The notes: generated from the sequence alone by a model not told the origin. A DNA stretch of 64,000 bases from Branchipolynoe longqiensis (GCA_030323885.1 CM059199.1:74868781-74932780); one strand, 5' to 3'; positions 42,041-56,300 are shown, counted from the stretch's first letter. Program-made: numbers and translations.

Positions 42041-42764
42041 AAGTGTCTTGTTTATCATGCTTTGCCTTCCGCTCCTCTGTTCATTTATTGCGCGCCTGCG
42101 TCCACAATGAGATGTCGCGATTGCCAGCAGAGAGCTAAGCGGCTATGCTGAATGAATATCGCGGACTAGATGTTGTATCTGTGTAAATAATTAAGGCGGT
42201 CGATATGGACTCGGATGGCCAGTTCTGTACTCTCCAGCAGAACTTTGCATAAGCTCCCTGTTTATATAATCAAACCTGTGCTGGAAGAGTGGCTGCTAAT
42301 ACACTCATGCAACATAAAGGTATCACAAAGCAGATTGTGTTTTCTTTTTTGTTTGCTCACTCTATTGTCTTCTTTTAATTAATTGGTTGAATAATCATTT
42401 TAGTTAGCTCGGTATTCAAGGACAAATCAACTATAATGCAGCTAAGCAATATGGACTAACAAAAGGAATTAACAGGGATGAGAATGCCCTGACAAAAAAA
42501 AAAAAGAGGAAAATATTTGATGAATTTTTGGAACTTCTAAAGTGACGGGTGGTTTGTGCAAAACTAGGAATGGTCACAAATTTGGACTGTATCCGGATAA
42601 AATCGGGCAGATTAAAAAATCCGGAATTTCGGATACATCCAGAAGATTCTCATCTATGAATTAAGAACAGAAGTGAAGAGAGTTTATATTTGATATATGC
42701 TTTATGATACCCAACAACTACTTGCTATGAAAACAATTTTACAGACGTGGGTACAGTTGTTTGG

Positions 42765-43065
42765 TTATTGGAGTTTTACATCCTGGCAACATCTAAGGCC
42801 ATATGAGGATGGGTACCGACTTGTGACAGTTCGCACTCATGGCCAGCGTATAGTGCTGCCCCACTGGTAAATCAGGTTGTTGACACCATGACCCGATATC
42901 CCACTCAGTCACATTATCCTGACACTGAGCTAACCAGTCCTTGCCATATTCTATTAATGCCGAGCGCCAGGCTAGAAAGCGACAATTATCAATTTGCTAA
43001 GTCATTGGTTTCACTCGACCGGGAAGCGATCTCTCGACCTTCCGCACCCGAGGCCCGCGCTCTGT
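42765..43065 (-). repeat. SINE family B
   Basis: Tail complement GGAGTTTTACATCCTGGCAA to head complement ending GAGGCCCGCGCTCTG. The extreme 5' end of the head is missing. Confidence 0.82.
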
Positions 43066-43109
43066 GATGTGGGTACAGAACTCGTCATCTTTAGTCTATA
43101 TCTAGAGCC

Positions 43110-43490
43110 CTTAAAGCTGCATAGTCCGATAGCCTGGAGTTTCTGCCATTTAAAAAATATAAATATTATGTTGATAGGTGTAATCTACCGTACTAGAGTT
43201 TGAAATAACTTTTATTTATTCTAAATGGCTAACTTTGAAGCTATTTGAAGTGTAGACATGCAAATTAAAATTTGGCGTGCACGTATAAAATAAATTGACA
43301 TCATATACTTCAGCAGTAACGGGTTCTGTTACATTGACGTAGTATTTTCTTCGATGCAGAAACGCATGTTGAATAAGCGCGCCATATCCAACGTATATAG
43401 ATTTATTATCTATATACGTTGGATATGTAGAATAAAATGTCTTGGGGTTAGACAATTTTATGCTTTCATCGGACTATGCAGCTTTATTTT
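43110..43490 (+). repeat. MITE M1 copy with an internal 19-bp hairpin
   Basis: Start GCATAGTCCGATAGCCTGGA, end CATCGGACTATGCAGCTTTA. At 43383-43425 it holds ATATCCAACGTATATAGAT, loop TTATT and the exact complement, an inversion not seen in other M1 copies. Confidence 0.8.
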
Positions 43491-44252
43491 AGCGACTGCT
43501 GAAATAGAAATAGTTGGAGAAAGGGACGACGACCAGAAAATGTAGTAGTAATAATTGTGGCAAAGATCACAACCTACATATGCAAGGTAGTTTCAATTTA
43601 AAATGCTAGCGGAATTTGAAAACTTTTGACAGCTCTTCCTACAGATTTTACATGCAATGCAAACTTTGTGTTCATTGCATCACATGTCGGATGAGGAAGC
43701 CGTCATGTTAGCAAGTGAAGAAAGCATCAGATCTCGCAAACACCCATCACATCATGCCACACCTGCGAGAAGCACAAACTAGGTCACATACTGCATAGAA
43801 ACCATTTTAAAGTATCGCCTGCATAGCTCAGCGACTTAGCCATCAAAGGTATATGCGCATGATGCAGGGAACATGCCATGTTAGCCTTCGCTATTGCCAT
43901 GTTTAACAATTCTTGTGTTACGGTCATTCGAATCTACTGATGAAGGTCAAAGCATTTATCACTTCTGACCAACCAGTAACCATGACAACCAGTGTATGTC
44001 AATAATAATTCATTTGTGAGCTCACCATATCAAAATATGCATGAATATTCATTCATATTTGAAGTTATTTGAATGTGCATGCTCTTAGTGGTATACTACT
44101 GTGCTGATGACCTAGTTATTACACTCGTTTCAGGTGGCTTGTTGCGACAGGGATCACAGCTTACTGCCAGACAACACAGCCGCTACAGAATGCCCGACTA
44201 CGGTAGCCCACCTCATGCCGTGTCTCACCACCACGGTCTAGGGAAAACTTAC

Positions 44253-44318
44253 CGAAGGTGTTACTGGTTCGCCGATACTTTCGACTAGTAGGGACGTTGG
44301 TGTTGCCACCAGAGTTTT
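44253..44318 (-). CDS. LNPK: Lunapark exon 9 (last located)
   Basis: 66 nt; acceptor ATGATATTCAG, donor TTCG|GTAAGTTTT; phase 1 in and out. Encodes NSGGNTNVPTSRKYRRTSNT plus F, part of the disordered linker. Splice signals and phase are good; sequence conservation is weak. Confidence 0.65.
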
Positions 44319-47300
44319 CTGAATATCATTTAGAGATCAAGGTCAGCCCAGTCATATGCACCCGTTATGAACTCTGCTACAAGAGTTTTGACCAAATTTG
44401 CCAAAGTGAAACCATGTTTTTGAAAAAAGTGTTGTTTTAGAAACAGTAGGAAACCACATTGCGACAGAAATACAAAAACATGACCGAAGCACTGGCATGG
44501 GATATGACAATACATAATGTGATTCTCAAATTATATCGTTTATAAATATATACTGCCAATTATACACCAGTGGCGCCTGAGGCATTCTTCGTTGACATGA
44601 TGCTTGGATACCCTTTCCCCCAACACTCAGTGAGAAAAATTAGAGGATAACACAAAATCAGCTGACAGTTCAACGGGATATACACATGTAAAATTGCATT
44701 TGTCGTTAGATAGTGAAGGGAAGTACTGGCTAATTTCCTCATTGACGGATAATTCAGATACATAGGCCAGGAGTACAATGGGCTTGATATTGTGGTCAAT
44801 TATCTATTCGGCACATTGGAAACAACATTTGTATACCAATCTGTAAAACTGGTACCTTATGTTGGTATACATTTCTTGATATTATAACATTTCTGGAGTA
44901 TGTGATGGCAACACAGCAAGGAGTGACCTAGACAACGAACTACAGGGGTAAGGGTGGGGGGGGGGGCTATATCGGGGAACAAACTACATAAACTGAGGAA
45001 CAGGCAAGACTCAAGGACGAGGTGAAATAGAATAATAATAATATTAATACAACCAATTAGATAACCTGCAGTATTTATACTCACATAACCAACTATATAG
45101 CCTACATCAAACTTGAAATACACTTTAATGACAACCGTCTAAAACTATAATCTAGTTAATTTATTAAAGGTTTTAAGTACTGATATCTCAGGTATGAAGT
45201 TGGCATCATCTAGTACTGCTATGAGGGGGAGCCGCTGGGTTACGAAGAGCAAAATTTATTTTGCGCTTCGTAGCATCTGTTAATTGCGCTTACATTGAGG
45301 AATATGTTACCATTAGCACAACATTCAAATGAGAACTACGCGCGCTGCTTATAAATATGGACAGACAGAAAGAATTCTGTACAAAACTGAACATGGTATA
45401 TATAGTTGGTTGGTTGTTGGAGTTTTACGTCCTGGCAACATCTGAGGTAATATCAGGACAGGTACTGACTTGCGACAGTGCGCACTCATGGCGACTTATA
45501 GTGCTGCCCCACTGGAAAATCAGGCCACCAGCACCATATCTCGATATGCCACTTAGTCACATTATCTGACACCGAGCTAACCAGTACTTGCCCTATCCTA
45601 TTAATGCCGAGCGCCAGGCTAGGAAGCGACAAGTATCAATTTTACAAGTCATTGGTTTGGCTCGACCGGGAACCAAACTCCCGACATTCCACACGCGAGG
45701 TCCTCGCTCTACCGATTCGGCCACCGCACCAGGTGAACAAGGTGTATATGGTGCTTTTAGTTGTGCCACTTAAATGACCGTGGCCACGGCTATACACACA
45801 AGGCTGGAGAGCGTTAACTAGGAGTACAGAATTGACACACTGCTTATGAGCTATTCACTAATGAGGCTCCACCTGTTTGTGGCCATAAATGAAAATGAAG
45901 ATATTTAAAGAAAATATTACGTAAAACCTAAGGGTTAGATCACATGCAAATATAACCACTTCTTTATTCACTTGGCTCCAACTTCCCCCCCCCCCCCCTC
46001 TGCCACAGGCCAAACACATATTATTATCACCATGCCTGCGATACTCACCCAACTGTTGTGCCTGTGACATCACCACTTTGGAAATCGGAGTGTTCTGGAT
46101 GGTCTTGTTATTTGGGGTTGCTGGCCCCACCTGGGTATTAGCTGTTGATGCATTGTCGTTCACTGGGGTAGCTTGTTTCCGGTGTCGCAGTTCTGCAGTA
46201 CACATGCGCAAGCAGCGACTCAGTAATGCAGGGTTCATACACTTGAAGGAAGTCAAAACTCAAGGGTTTTTCAAGCACTTTCCAGGTCAACTATAACCAA
46301 AATCCAAGGACCTTACAGCGCCAAAAGTGACAAACATTCTTTTCCAATATGGCAACGATATTGTTTGGATGTCGTGACTGCGTGTTTGTCGCATCACGAG
46401 ATATATAGTATAGTTATACAAATCTTACCTGGGTACAGGTGATAACTGTTGTTTTCCCAAGGTACAAGCCTCGGATAGTCGTGGGCTAGGGAGAAGGAAG
46501 CACATCCGGGTCCAGCAATCTTTACCTACTTATTCAGGATAAAAATGATCTTAAACTTATATGGATACTTCAAATGTTTTCGTCTTGGCACAAGCAAACG
46601 TAATAGTCGTGGTAGGGTTGGGTGGGTGGGCCCTAGCCCATGACTATCCGATGCTTGTATCTCGGGAAAACAACAGTTATCCATCATCTGTACCCAGGTA
46701 AGATTCGTATAACTATACTATTTTACCTCAGTACTAAGCCTCAGGCTACCCGTAGCCAAGGTTGACCTTTACGTAAACTCATATTTATCCTTAATCATTC
46801 TTATTTCAATACACAATAGTATCAACAAAATAAACTTTTTTACTTCTCACCTGTCTTGTTAATTGGTGAGTAAGCATGTCGCTAGGCCACTTGACTTTTC
46901 TAGTCATTTGTTGTAATGTTTTGCAAACGATCTAGCTGTCTTCCAGTCTGCATGGGCCAGGATTCTCTTTACTGAGATTCCTAGTTGTCTTGCCTTCGAG
47001 ACCATGGCCCCTCTCATTGAATGGGATGCATAACGTCCAGTATTGACGTCTGCCTCCTTAAGTACCTTAATGGTCCATCTTGTGAGTGTGTCTCTCGAGA
47101 TAGCCTTATGCGGCTTAATAGAGCTAATCAAAAGCTGTCTGGAATTCTGTATTCCTTTTGTCTTGGATATATAGGCCCAAATGGCTGACACTACACAAAT
47201 ACGTCGATCATCAGGAAAACTATTAACATGTATCGTGGACAGTGGATCCCCTGTGCGGTTCGATTTTAGTAATTGGTCTAAATCAAACGTTGCCTCTGTG

Positions 47301-50300
47301 CCATCTAGCTCTAGTCCGTTTAGAGACAAAGCCACTGTTGCCTAACCTCTATGGCCCATCACTAGCAGTAATAGAACTGCTAATTTAAATCCTAGTTCTT
47401 TAATAGATAAATGTTTATTACTAGGCCATGACTTAAACACCTTAAATACTACTGAAACATCAAAAAATCTGTTATATTTTGGCTTTGGTGGGTTTCTTTC
47501 ATAAACCGATCTTAAAAACCAGTATACTACCTGGTGTTTCCCAACCGTTTGTCCATCTATTCTTGGTAGAATAATTGACAATGCACATCTAGCTGCATTA
47601 ATTGCACCAAATCCTAATCCTTCATCTTCCAGCATTCTTAAAAATCTGACCTGCCTCAAATTTGTTTGTTTGTTGTTTGTTGTTGTTTTACGTCCTAGCA
47701 ACATCTAAGGTCATATCAGGACGGGTACCGACTTGTGACAGTGCGCACTCATGGCGACTTTATAGTGCTGTCCCACTGGGAAACCAGGCCGCCGGCACCA
47801 TGACCTGGTATCCCACTCAGTCACATTATCCTGACACTGAGCACACCAGTCCTTGCCCTATCCTAATAATGCCGAGCGCCTGGCTAGGAAGCGACAAGTA
47901 TCAATTTTAAAGTCATTGGTTTGACTCGACCGGGACTCGAACCCACGACCTACCAGCACGGGAGACGGACGCTCTAACTCATTCGGCCATCCCGTCTGGT
48001 CCCTCAAATTTGATTACAGGAGTTTGCATGGAGATGGGAGTTTGCGTGGAAACTTCTATTTGTTCCCTGGGCGAGGGAACTGCTTCTGTGGGGTGAACTC
48101 CCTCTTGAACGGTCTGTTCACATCGTTCCACCCGAAGGACTGTCGCTGTCCTCGTCCTCTTGACTGGTAGCCGTACCCCGTCCCCGACCGCCCCCCCTCG
48201 TCCGGTTTGAGGGTTTCGAAAATACTGCCTGGCTTTCTTGAAGCATGCAGGATTCCCATCCAGTAGCCTTCTTCTTGTCAGCATCCATGTGCTTGCCACA
48301 CTTGCTGCCTGTCTCCACCTGTTTGAACAGGTACTGGAGCTGTCCGCCAAACATTTTGGTCTTATCCAGTGGCTTACCCGCAATGGGCTTGGGAGGAAGA
48401 AACAAGGTGTACTCCTTCCCATCATTGTCCACGACTTTCTAGGACCTAGCCACCCCCTTTCCTGCATCAGAGCAGACGGCCTTGAAGACGTTCTCAAACC
48501 TCCGATATGAGAGAAAATTGCTTGCTGCTGTCAGCATCGCAATTCCGCCATCCATTTGGCTGCATAGGGAGAACTTGTTCTCAGCCTGCATCCGATTTGC
48601 AATCGGTGCGATCGCTGCCAACACTCCCAACACCGCATTGTGAACCGTGTGGAGCACCCATCAAACTTCTTTCGATCATCACTGAGCTTGACATCGCTGT
48701 CCATCTCCTTAACGACCGAGTCTGGGATCTCTTTAATTCCCATGAATTTCTCTCCCAGCTTAGTCCCAGCTTAGTAATCACCTCCGCTATCTTGAAGGTA
48801 TTGAAATGCCCTTTGATGGCCGCATGCATCATCGTGGTTGTGAGGACCTTCTTCGCCTTCTCCTGGTGGCGTTTCTTCTGGACCATCCCATCGATGGGTG
48901 TCTGAGTCAGACTCTGTTGACGCCGAGTCTGACGAAGAGTCTGAAGAAGTCTTTCTTGCTCTTCTTCGTCTTTCTCTTCTTATTCTTTTTCTTCTTCACC
49001 ACCGGCTTCTTCCGTGCCCTGGTGTATTCGTCACCATCTGACAAACTCACTCCCTTCTTGGAGTGCTTCCGCTTTCTCACCGGAATCCTTTCCTGTGAGG
49101 AATCTTCTTCCGAAGAATCCTTGCAGGGAGCATTTCCTCCAGTTTAGTCTGGAGAAGACGTGTCAGGCGCGCATCTAGGTCAGACGGTCCTGCTTCTGGC
49201 CCGCTGACGTCATCAGAGACGGCTTGTTCAGGCAACCTTTGGACCCGCGGCTGTGGTGACGGGTCTTCATCATCCGTATTCCGATTAGGAGCCTCTGAGC
49301 CATCTTAACCATGAAACGATCGAAAAACAAAAGTTAGGGAATGCTCAGCCAAAATGTCACAAAGGGTTAAAACAAGACCCAAATTGTGCATTTACTGGTG
49401 TTGAAAAAAGTATTTAACCTGTTTCAACACAGGCATAAGATAAACTTTGTGTGAGTGTCATAGGTTAATGGTAACGAAACCAAAACCATATGAGGGGTAG
49501 GGACCAGTGTAGCGGTAGCCTCCCACACTCTCTATCCCATACACTTCTCCCTCCTGTGGCGTAATGTGCCAACAAGTTGGAGAAAATGCTATGAAATTTG
49601 GAGGTACGCCTAAGTAACACAATTTGGGGAATCTTAAAAGAAACCCAGGAATAAATCCTCACGATGTGAATGGCTCCATCCACACATCTCTCCGTTCGGC
49701 AACGGGCAGCTTAAACAGTAACAAAGAACAATGGCAACATTGTTCTCTCGATGTTTTAAGAATTGTAAAACACCTACAAAAGCTTTAAAACTCCACAAAA
49801 AGTTTCAAAACTTAATCAAAAAGCAGCAGTAACATAAAAATCCATCATAAATGGCATAAAAAAACCAATACTCACTCGTTAGTATGTCGTTCTAAGTAGA
49901 AAACTGCCGGAGCAACTTATCAAACGTCCTCCTGTTGTGAGTTGATTATGGTAATTGCTGGACCAGGATGTGCTTCCTTCTCCCTTGGCTACGAGTAGTC
50001 TGAGGCTTAGTACCGAGGTAAAATATATATATATTTTAAATACACACCAATGCAATGGAATGCAACAAAAGATAGGGGAAAACAACACAAGGTTATGTAT
50101 GATTGGTGGTTGTTTTACATCATGTCGGCAGCAAAGGCCATATTGGTGACGAAAAGTGTTTGTATTCTGTCCATTTTAATTTAACCATTGCTTTTACAGA
50201 GTGCATAAATGTGCCAAAAGACGCTTAAGACGTTAAAAACCTCACAATTATAATAATTGTGGTCAAGGAAAATAGAATTCTAGATAAAAGTCAAAATTTT

Positions 50301-53300
50301 AAAATTTTGTGCAATTTCGGAGCCATTTTAAGACAACCTGAGACTACTTTGCTGTAGTTGAACAGTCATTTTTCTTTGGGAAAATATCCGCTTACTGCCA
50401 CATCCATACCCACACTCACCCGCCCCCAGTTTTTTTTACATCTGATTTACATGAATCTCAGAAATTACCCTTGTGGCAAAGAAAAAGAAATAATCGGAAA
50501 TCCGCCAAAAATCGGAAATTTCTCATCCCTGGCTCTACCGATTCGGCCACCGTGTCCGGTCAAATGACCAATGTGGCAGCGACTAAACAACCCAACGAAG
50601 TTCTACTATGAAAAACACCGGAGACAAACCATGACCGTCTGTAGCTGGCATCACTGGGGTGCTTTGCTCTGCCATCTGAAACAGTACGAAATGAGCCTGT
50701 TATTAGGTTTTTACACAGAGAAGACCAGGCTTATAAAACCAGGCTTATACAACCACTGCACTTTTGTGAAAGCTGCAATCTGATTAAAGCATCAAAGTTT
50801 CAAAACCAAAACAATTATCTAGACTTGATTCTACATATTTTAACTTAGATACTGATGCACTTATTAAACATTTATCGCCACAAGGAAATAATTTAATAGA
50901 ACTCCTTAGTACATAATATTTCAAATACATTTGTTTGTTTATTGTTGTTTTACGTCCTAGCAACATCTAAGGTCATACCAGGACGTGTACCGACTTGTGA
51001 CAGTGCACACTCATGGTGACTTTATAGTGCTGCCCCACTGACCTGATACCCCCACTCAGTCTCATTATCCTGACATTGAGCCAACCAGTCCTTGCCCTAT
51101 CCTAATAATGCCGAGCGCCTGTCTAGGAAGCGACAAGTATAAATTTTTAAGTCATTAGTCTGACTCGACCATGGTTCAACCCACGAACCCTTTAAAATAC
51201 AAGTTACTTTAAACTAAAGTAATGTAGATAATATCAATCAACGGAGGAGTAGCTGCCAGGACTGGCCAATACTGCACAACTAACAAATCAACCAATAACA
51301 ACATGTAAACGTGCCGGCTGGTGGTGTGGGTGGTGTAAACAGGTCAAGTGAAAGCACTACAGGTAATGAAGGAAAACAGGGTAAGAATGAAAAGTAAGAG
51401 AATGAGACTCTCTGGTTTATTGCTTATATAGGTTCTCAAGATTCAAGATGGCCGTTGTCACATGATCCTATTCATCAATCACAGTACAATGCAGTGGTCA
51501 CATGACTCACTCCTCCAATCAGAGTACAATGCAGTGGTCAATGATCATAACAATACCATGTGGGGGGGGAGGGGGCATGTGAGGTGACTCTTCCAAAGAC
51601 TGTTCTTAGTCAAACTCGGAAGTGACACTCCCTCTCAAAGACTATTCAATATACAAGTTCTATACCTAATGAATAATAGTTTACCAAGTTCACACATCCT
51701 CTATATGTCTTTGGGTTTTTATAATTTAACATTTATCATTATATAGACAGTTTGTAATTTATTATAGTAACTTCACCTCGGTTCACATGTATTATATCGG
51801 ACAATTTTACAACGTACTCCGCCCCTCCACTTCTTACCATCTGCCCAGCATATAGCAAGAAGTGCACAGTACTACGTTGTCACCTTTATATCCTCTTTAA
51901 TATCTTCTACATCTTTTATCAACCTAAACAATAAATTGAGTCTGAAATAGTCGCGCTAATAGATAAGGTACATCTGACTTCGAGAGCAAAAAGAAAAAAA
52001 TTCCGAAAATTTTCCTTTTCCTTTTTTTTTTAAATGGTATTTAATAAAAATAATTCTATATTTTATTTTTATAATTTAAATTTTAACTATGTTTTAAACA
52101 GCTCACTTACAGATAGGTTCGTGCCACCATCCTTGTTGAAACGCTCTAGAATATCCTTTGCCTTTTTATATGTGTGGGTTTCCATCACCTCGTCTAACTG
52201 AAGAAGAAGCACAACAGCATAACGATAACTACGAAACTAAATCCTAACTGCAATTTCGAGTGGAAACATTGCTATCAGGCCACTTCTACAAATTGCAGTG
52301 TTCATTATAACCCTTTAACTTAAGATAGTCAAATCTCCTTTCACTTCATTAATTCGTCGGAACTAAAAAGATTCCAAAAGCCAAACATATATGTAGAGGT
52401 GATTATACTATTTTGAGCTAGTGGAACGCATATAAGTTATTTTGTGTAAAGCAAGGGTTCACGCTTAATACACTGACATATAGTTGTGTTTTAGGGGATA
52501 CAGCTTCCTCAGTCCTGTTCCTTGCCGTGTCCTAGTAATGCACAGTGCCAGGCTAGATAGCGACAAGTATCAATTCTGTAAGCAATTGGGTTGACTCGGC
52601 TGGGATTCCAATTCCTGACCTTCCGCACGGGAAACATGAGTTATTACCAATTCCACCACCGCGTTCTGTACATAAATTACACCAATCCCCGCAAGGTAGT
52701 AGTGTCATCGGGATGTTGCAAACAGACAGGAACATAATACCGAGAGCAGGACTCAAACCCACATTTCTGCCATCCTAACCATTAGCCTATTTAACAATAC
52801 AGTAGCAATACTCTGCTTCAAATATCTCTTTTAACTGATTTAATCCAAATTTAGATAGAGCCAAACTAATGTCTACTACAAAATAATGGCCAGCACCCAG
52901 TTCTAAGGGAATTAACAATGATATAAGTAAACACCCACAGGTACACAGTGACAGAAATAAGCAACAAATTTCACTTGTCCAACGGACAAGTCTGGTGTGA
53001 TTTTGACTTGTCCGTCTGAATTTTCACTTGTCCACAGTATTTACCTTATATACACGTATATATATATATATATATGCTGTATAAGAATTATACGAGTATA
53101 ATAACCTGGAATCCTCATCACTCACTCAGCTCCATGGACTAATGGAGTCTGTCCTAGTCATCTACTCTTCCAGCCTCCCCAACCCCAGCTCCGATGGTGG
53201 CGCCACCACCCCTGCCCACTGTAACCGCCACTCACTGCTCCGTTGAAAACCTGCTAATATTGTGTATTTCCCAATGGTAGATAGACAGCCTTCTCACAAT

Positions 53301-56300
53301 ATCAGTGATAGAAATAAGTAAAAGTTTTCACTTCTCCGCCAGACAAGTGGGATGTGTTTTCACTTGTCCGTCTAAATTTTCACTTGTCCTGGACAAGTGG
53401 ACAAGCTCTTATTTCGAACGCTGGTACACCACGCTCAAACTAATCAAACAGGGCACTCAAGAAATTTGTCCTTTACCAGAGCATTAACGCATATTTAATC
53501 TCAGCGAGCCATAGTTTCGATCTTAAAGTTAATCATTTATTTACGATAAAGTGTTCTTTGTGGTTTTGTTGTTGGTAAATATGTTTATTGTGCTGAATAA
53601 GTTCTTTTGTCAGTGCCGAAGCACTGGTCTTCCAGCCATTTTTCAATTCGGGATTATTTAAACAAAAATTGTATATAGAGTAAGGTAAATAAGGTGAGCT
53701 AACAATAGCTGTTGAATACACAATTTGCAGTGTATAGCACAATGAATTTGTTACATTTATTAACATATGTACTTACAATTCGTTGTTTTTGTCCCCGTAG
53801 TTGTTCCAGCAATACCTCTGAAAAAATGTAAGTAGTTTTAATTAATTTGGAGGTGCGGCGATGTAACTAAATATACGTTGAGCATTACAAATTAAATACC
53901 TACAATTGTTCAAATGCCCACATCAAAAGTAGGCCATTATAACAATTAGCCATTATAACAATTATGGCCCTGTCACGCTATGACGTATCTCGCCGGCGCG
54001 CCGCCAATGCACAAAATCACTTTTAATCGTCGAGACACATCAAACTTTTTGGCGTCAGCGCAACGTATTGGTAGCGTGCGGCCGACATGGTAACGTATAT
54101 CGAGGCTTGAGAAAAAAAACAAAAAAGGCTTGGCGCAACGTGTGGCTAATGAGCCTCCAGCACGTGCGGTGTGTGCCTAGCGTTCGCATAACGTTATTCC
54201 AGCGCTCGCGTCAGAGGAAAAAAAAGTCAACATATGACGTCACACAACGTCAGAACAACGTTCCTCCAATGCGCTTCTAACGTATCTTGACATCGCCATA
54301 ACGTTGGCACCCACGCGTTGTCGCGCGTTCTACGTCGAAAGTTTTGTGCAAGCACAAAACTTTGACGACCCCCTGGCGCGCGCCGCCGACTGTCGCTGTA
54401 GATCAACGTATACCAACGTGCGCCTAACGCGATCGTAGCGCTTCCTGACGTAGCGCGAACAAATCACATACGTCGACGCGCGTTGGCGAGAAGCGTCGTA
54501 ATGTGACAGCACCATAACATCAAACTGAAGCAAAGTCGATTATGCCAATTAACCTAATATATTTATCTCCAAATATAATAGTAGCTCTAATCCATCGGAT
54601 TATGAAAATTTAAAGCTGCAATCAGATGAAAGTATAACATTTTCCATACAAAAAGGTATATCTAGATTCGACCGTACATATCTAACTTAGATACTGCCGC
54701 ACTTATTATTAAACATTTGTTGCTACATAGAAAGGAATATTAAGTCATTTTAAAAGAATATGTTACTGCTGAAGCCTTTTTAAGATCTGGAACAAATACT
54801 TATGGAGATATAACAACCTAAATATGCAACATCACCAGACTTTTAACATGGAAAAGAAAACCGCCCAAGAAATGTAAATAACTGGCTATTTCCTTAATAT
54901 AAACCAAAGTTATACTTCAATTAATTTGACATTTTTAGGAGCAATAGACTAACAACTAGTACTCAAGTTCTAATAGAACATAAGTCTTTGTTCTTGTCAC
55001 AAAGCCGTCACTAACCATACGGGGTGTGCTTAACGACACAAGCTATGACAGCAACAACATTCGAGAGTAAACATTTTGTGAGTCATGGTCTTGTCACAAA
55101 GCCGCCACTAACCATATGCGGTGCGCATAATGGCACAAGATATGAGAGCGACCACTTTTAAACATACAAGAGGAAACATTTTGTCGTAGCAGCTCCAGCA
55201 GTGGATCTGGATGCAGTAAGCAGTGTGTAAAATATTCTGCTTTAAAGCATTGGTGGGGGAATGCAAATGTTCTATTACGAAACAGGTATACGTGGCCAGG
55301 TGCATGTATGTGTATATGTAGGTGCTGGTGGTGCTTGATTGATAGGTAAATAGACATAGTGGTGCTGGCAGGACTGTGTGTAAGGGGCACTCAGAGCCTA
55401 CCTCCTCCCCCCTCTGTTAGTCAGGATCACCACACTCAGGCTCAAGGCAGGTGGTGGCCAGGGGAGCCACACAGCTTGGTGGTGGTGGGCAGATCACTGG
55501 TAACCATGGGGACCAGGAATGCTGGATCCCTATTGGTAGAGCTAAGAATGCTTGTTTCTCATTGGGGGAAAAGGGTGGGGTGATACTCTACACTGAATCC
55601 ATGTACCATATAAATAATAAACCAGAGGGCTTGACTCTCTCTCTTCTTTCACACTTTATACTCTTCCTTTTTCTTTGACTGTATTGATTTCACTATAGCC
55701 TGTCTACACAACCACAGATTCAAGCCGTAGACTTTACATACTGGTGACCACAACAGGTGGTAAATCTATTAGTTGGAGGAAGGATTTAACTTTACTTTAT
55801 GGAGACCTAGTCTTTACAAGTGTGTGCACCCCTCAGTCACATTCCTAACAGCCCCATTACTAATCAAGTTGGGTCAAATCCCTTTTAATACTTACCGTTC
55901 TTCGAGGCCCGCATTATAAAGTACTTTTGTAGGAAGCGCTTCAGGCCCCAGATTCTTAAATAAAAAACAAAAGCAGCACTTCTTTGTCAATTATTTTCGA
56001 CACAACAGCGACCATGTGTTCAAAGAAAGTTATTGGCAATTGTAGAACTAACAGGCTCACATAGGGTAGGGAGATGTGGAAGAGAGCTTACAAACAGAGA
56101 AAGAATGCATGCAGTAGAGTAGATAGCTAAACAACTGATAGTGACAAAACAAGGGGAACCATGAGACTATTACCGTCTAGCAGCAAAAACAAGCCAGTAG
56201 ACTTAACCGTTATGGGAAGCATAAATACATCATCACAAAAAAATTAAGTTACCCAAAAATATCTTCAGTTCTTTTTCTGAATAATGATTACGTTAAAGAA

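Larger units (their letters stand above)
46401..50036 (-). mobile_element. DIRS-like retrotransposon, copy 2 (decayed), in a lunapark intron
   Basis: Same terminal repeats as copy 1: TTTTACCTCGGTACTAAGCC (minus reading at 50036) and its inverse at 46730-46775. The 46401-46730 palindromic module has arms TTACCTGGGTACAGGTGATA and partner. gag (48010-49303) is joined directly to the tyrosine recombinase (46904-47660), so RT and RNase H are wholly deleted. A SINE is inserted at 47665-48001. Confidence 0.88.

Noticed and set aside
43683..43782. Short ORF beginning MSDEEAVMLASEE
   Set aside because: Only 33 codons, no splice or conservation evidence; kept out of the feature list.
44073..44288. Plus-strand open frame over 44253-44288
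   Set aside because: It is antisense to lunapark exon 9, which has correct splice sites and phase.
54068..54280. 70-codon open frame
   Set aside because: Lies wholly inside the CpG-rich inverted-repeat element and has no conserved features.
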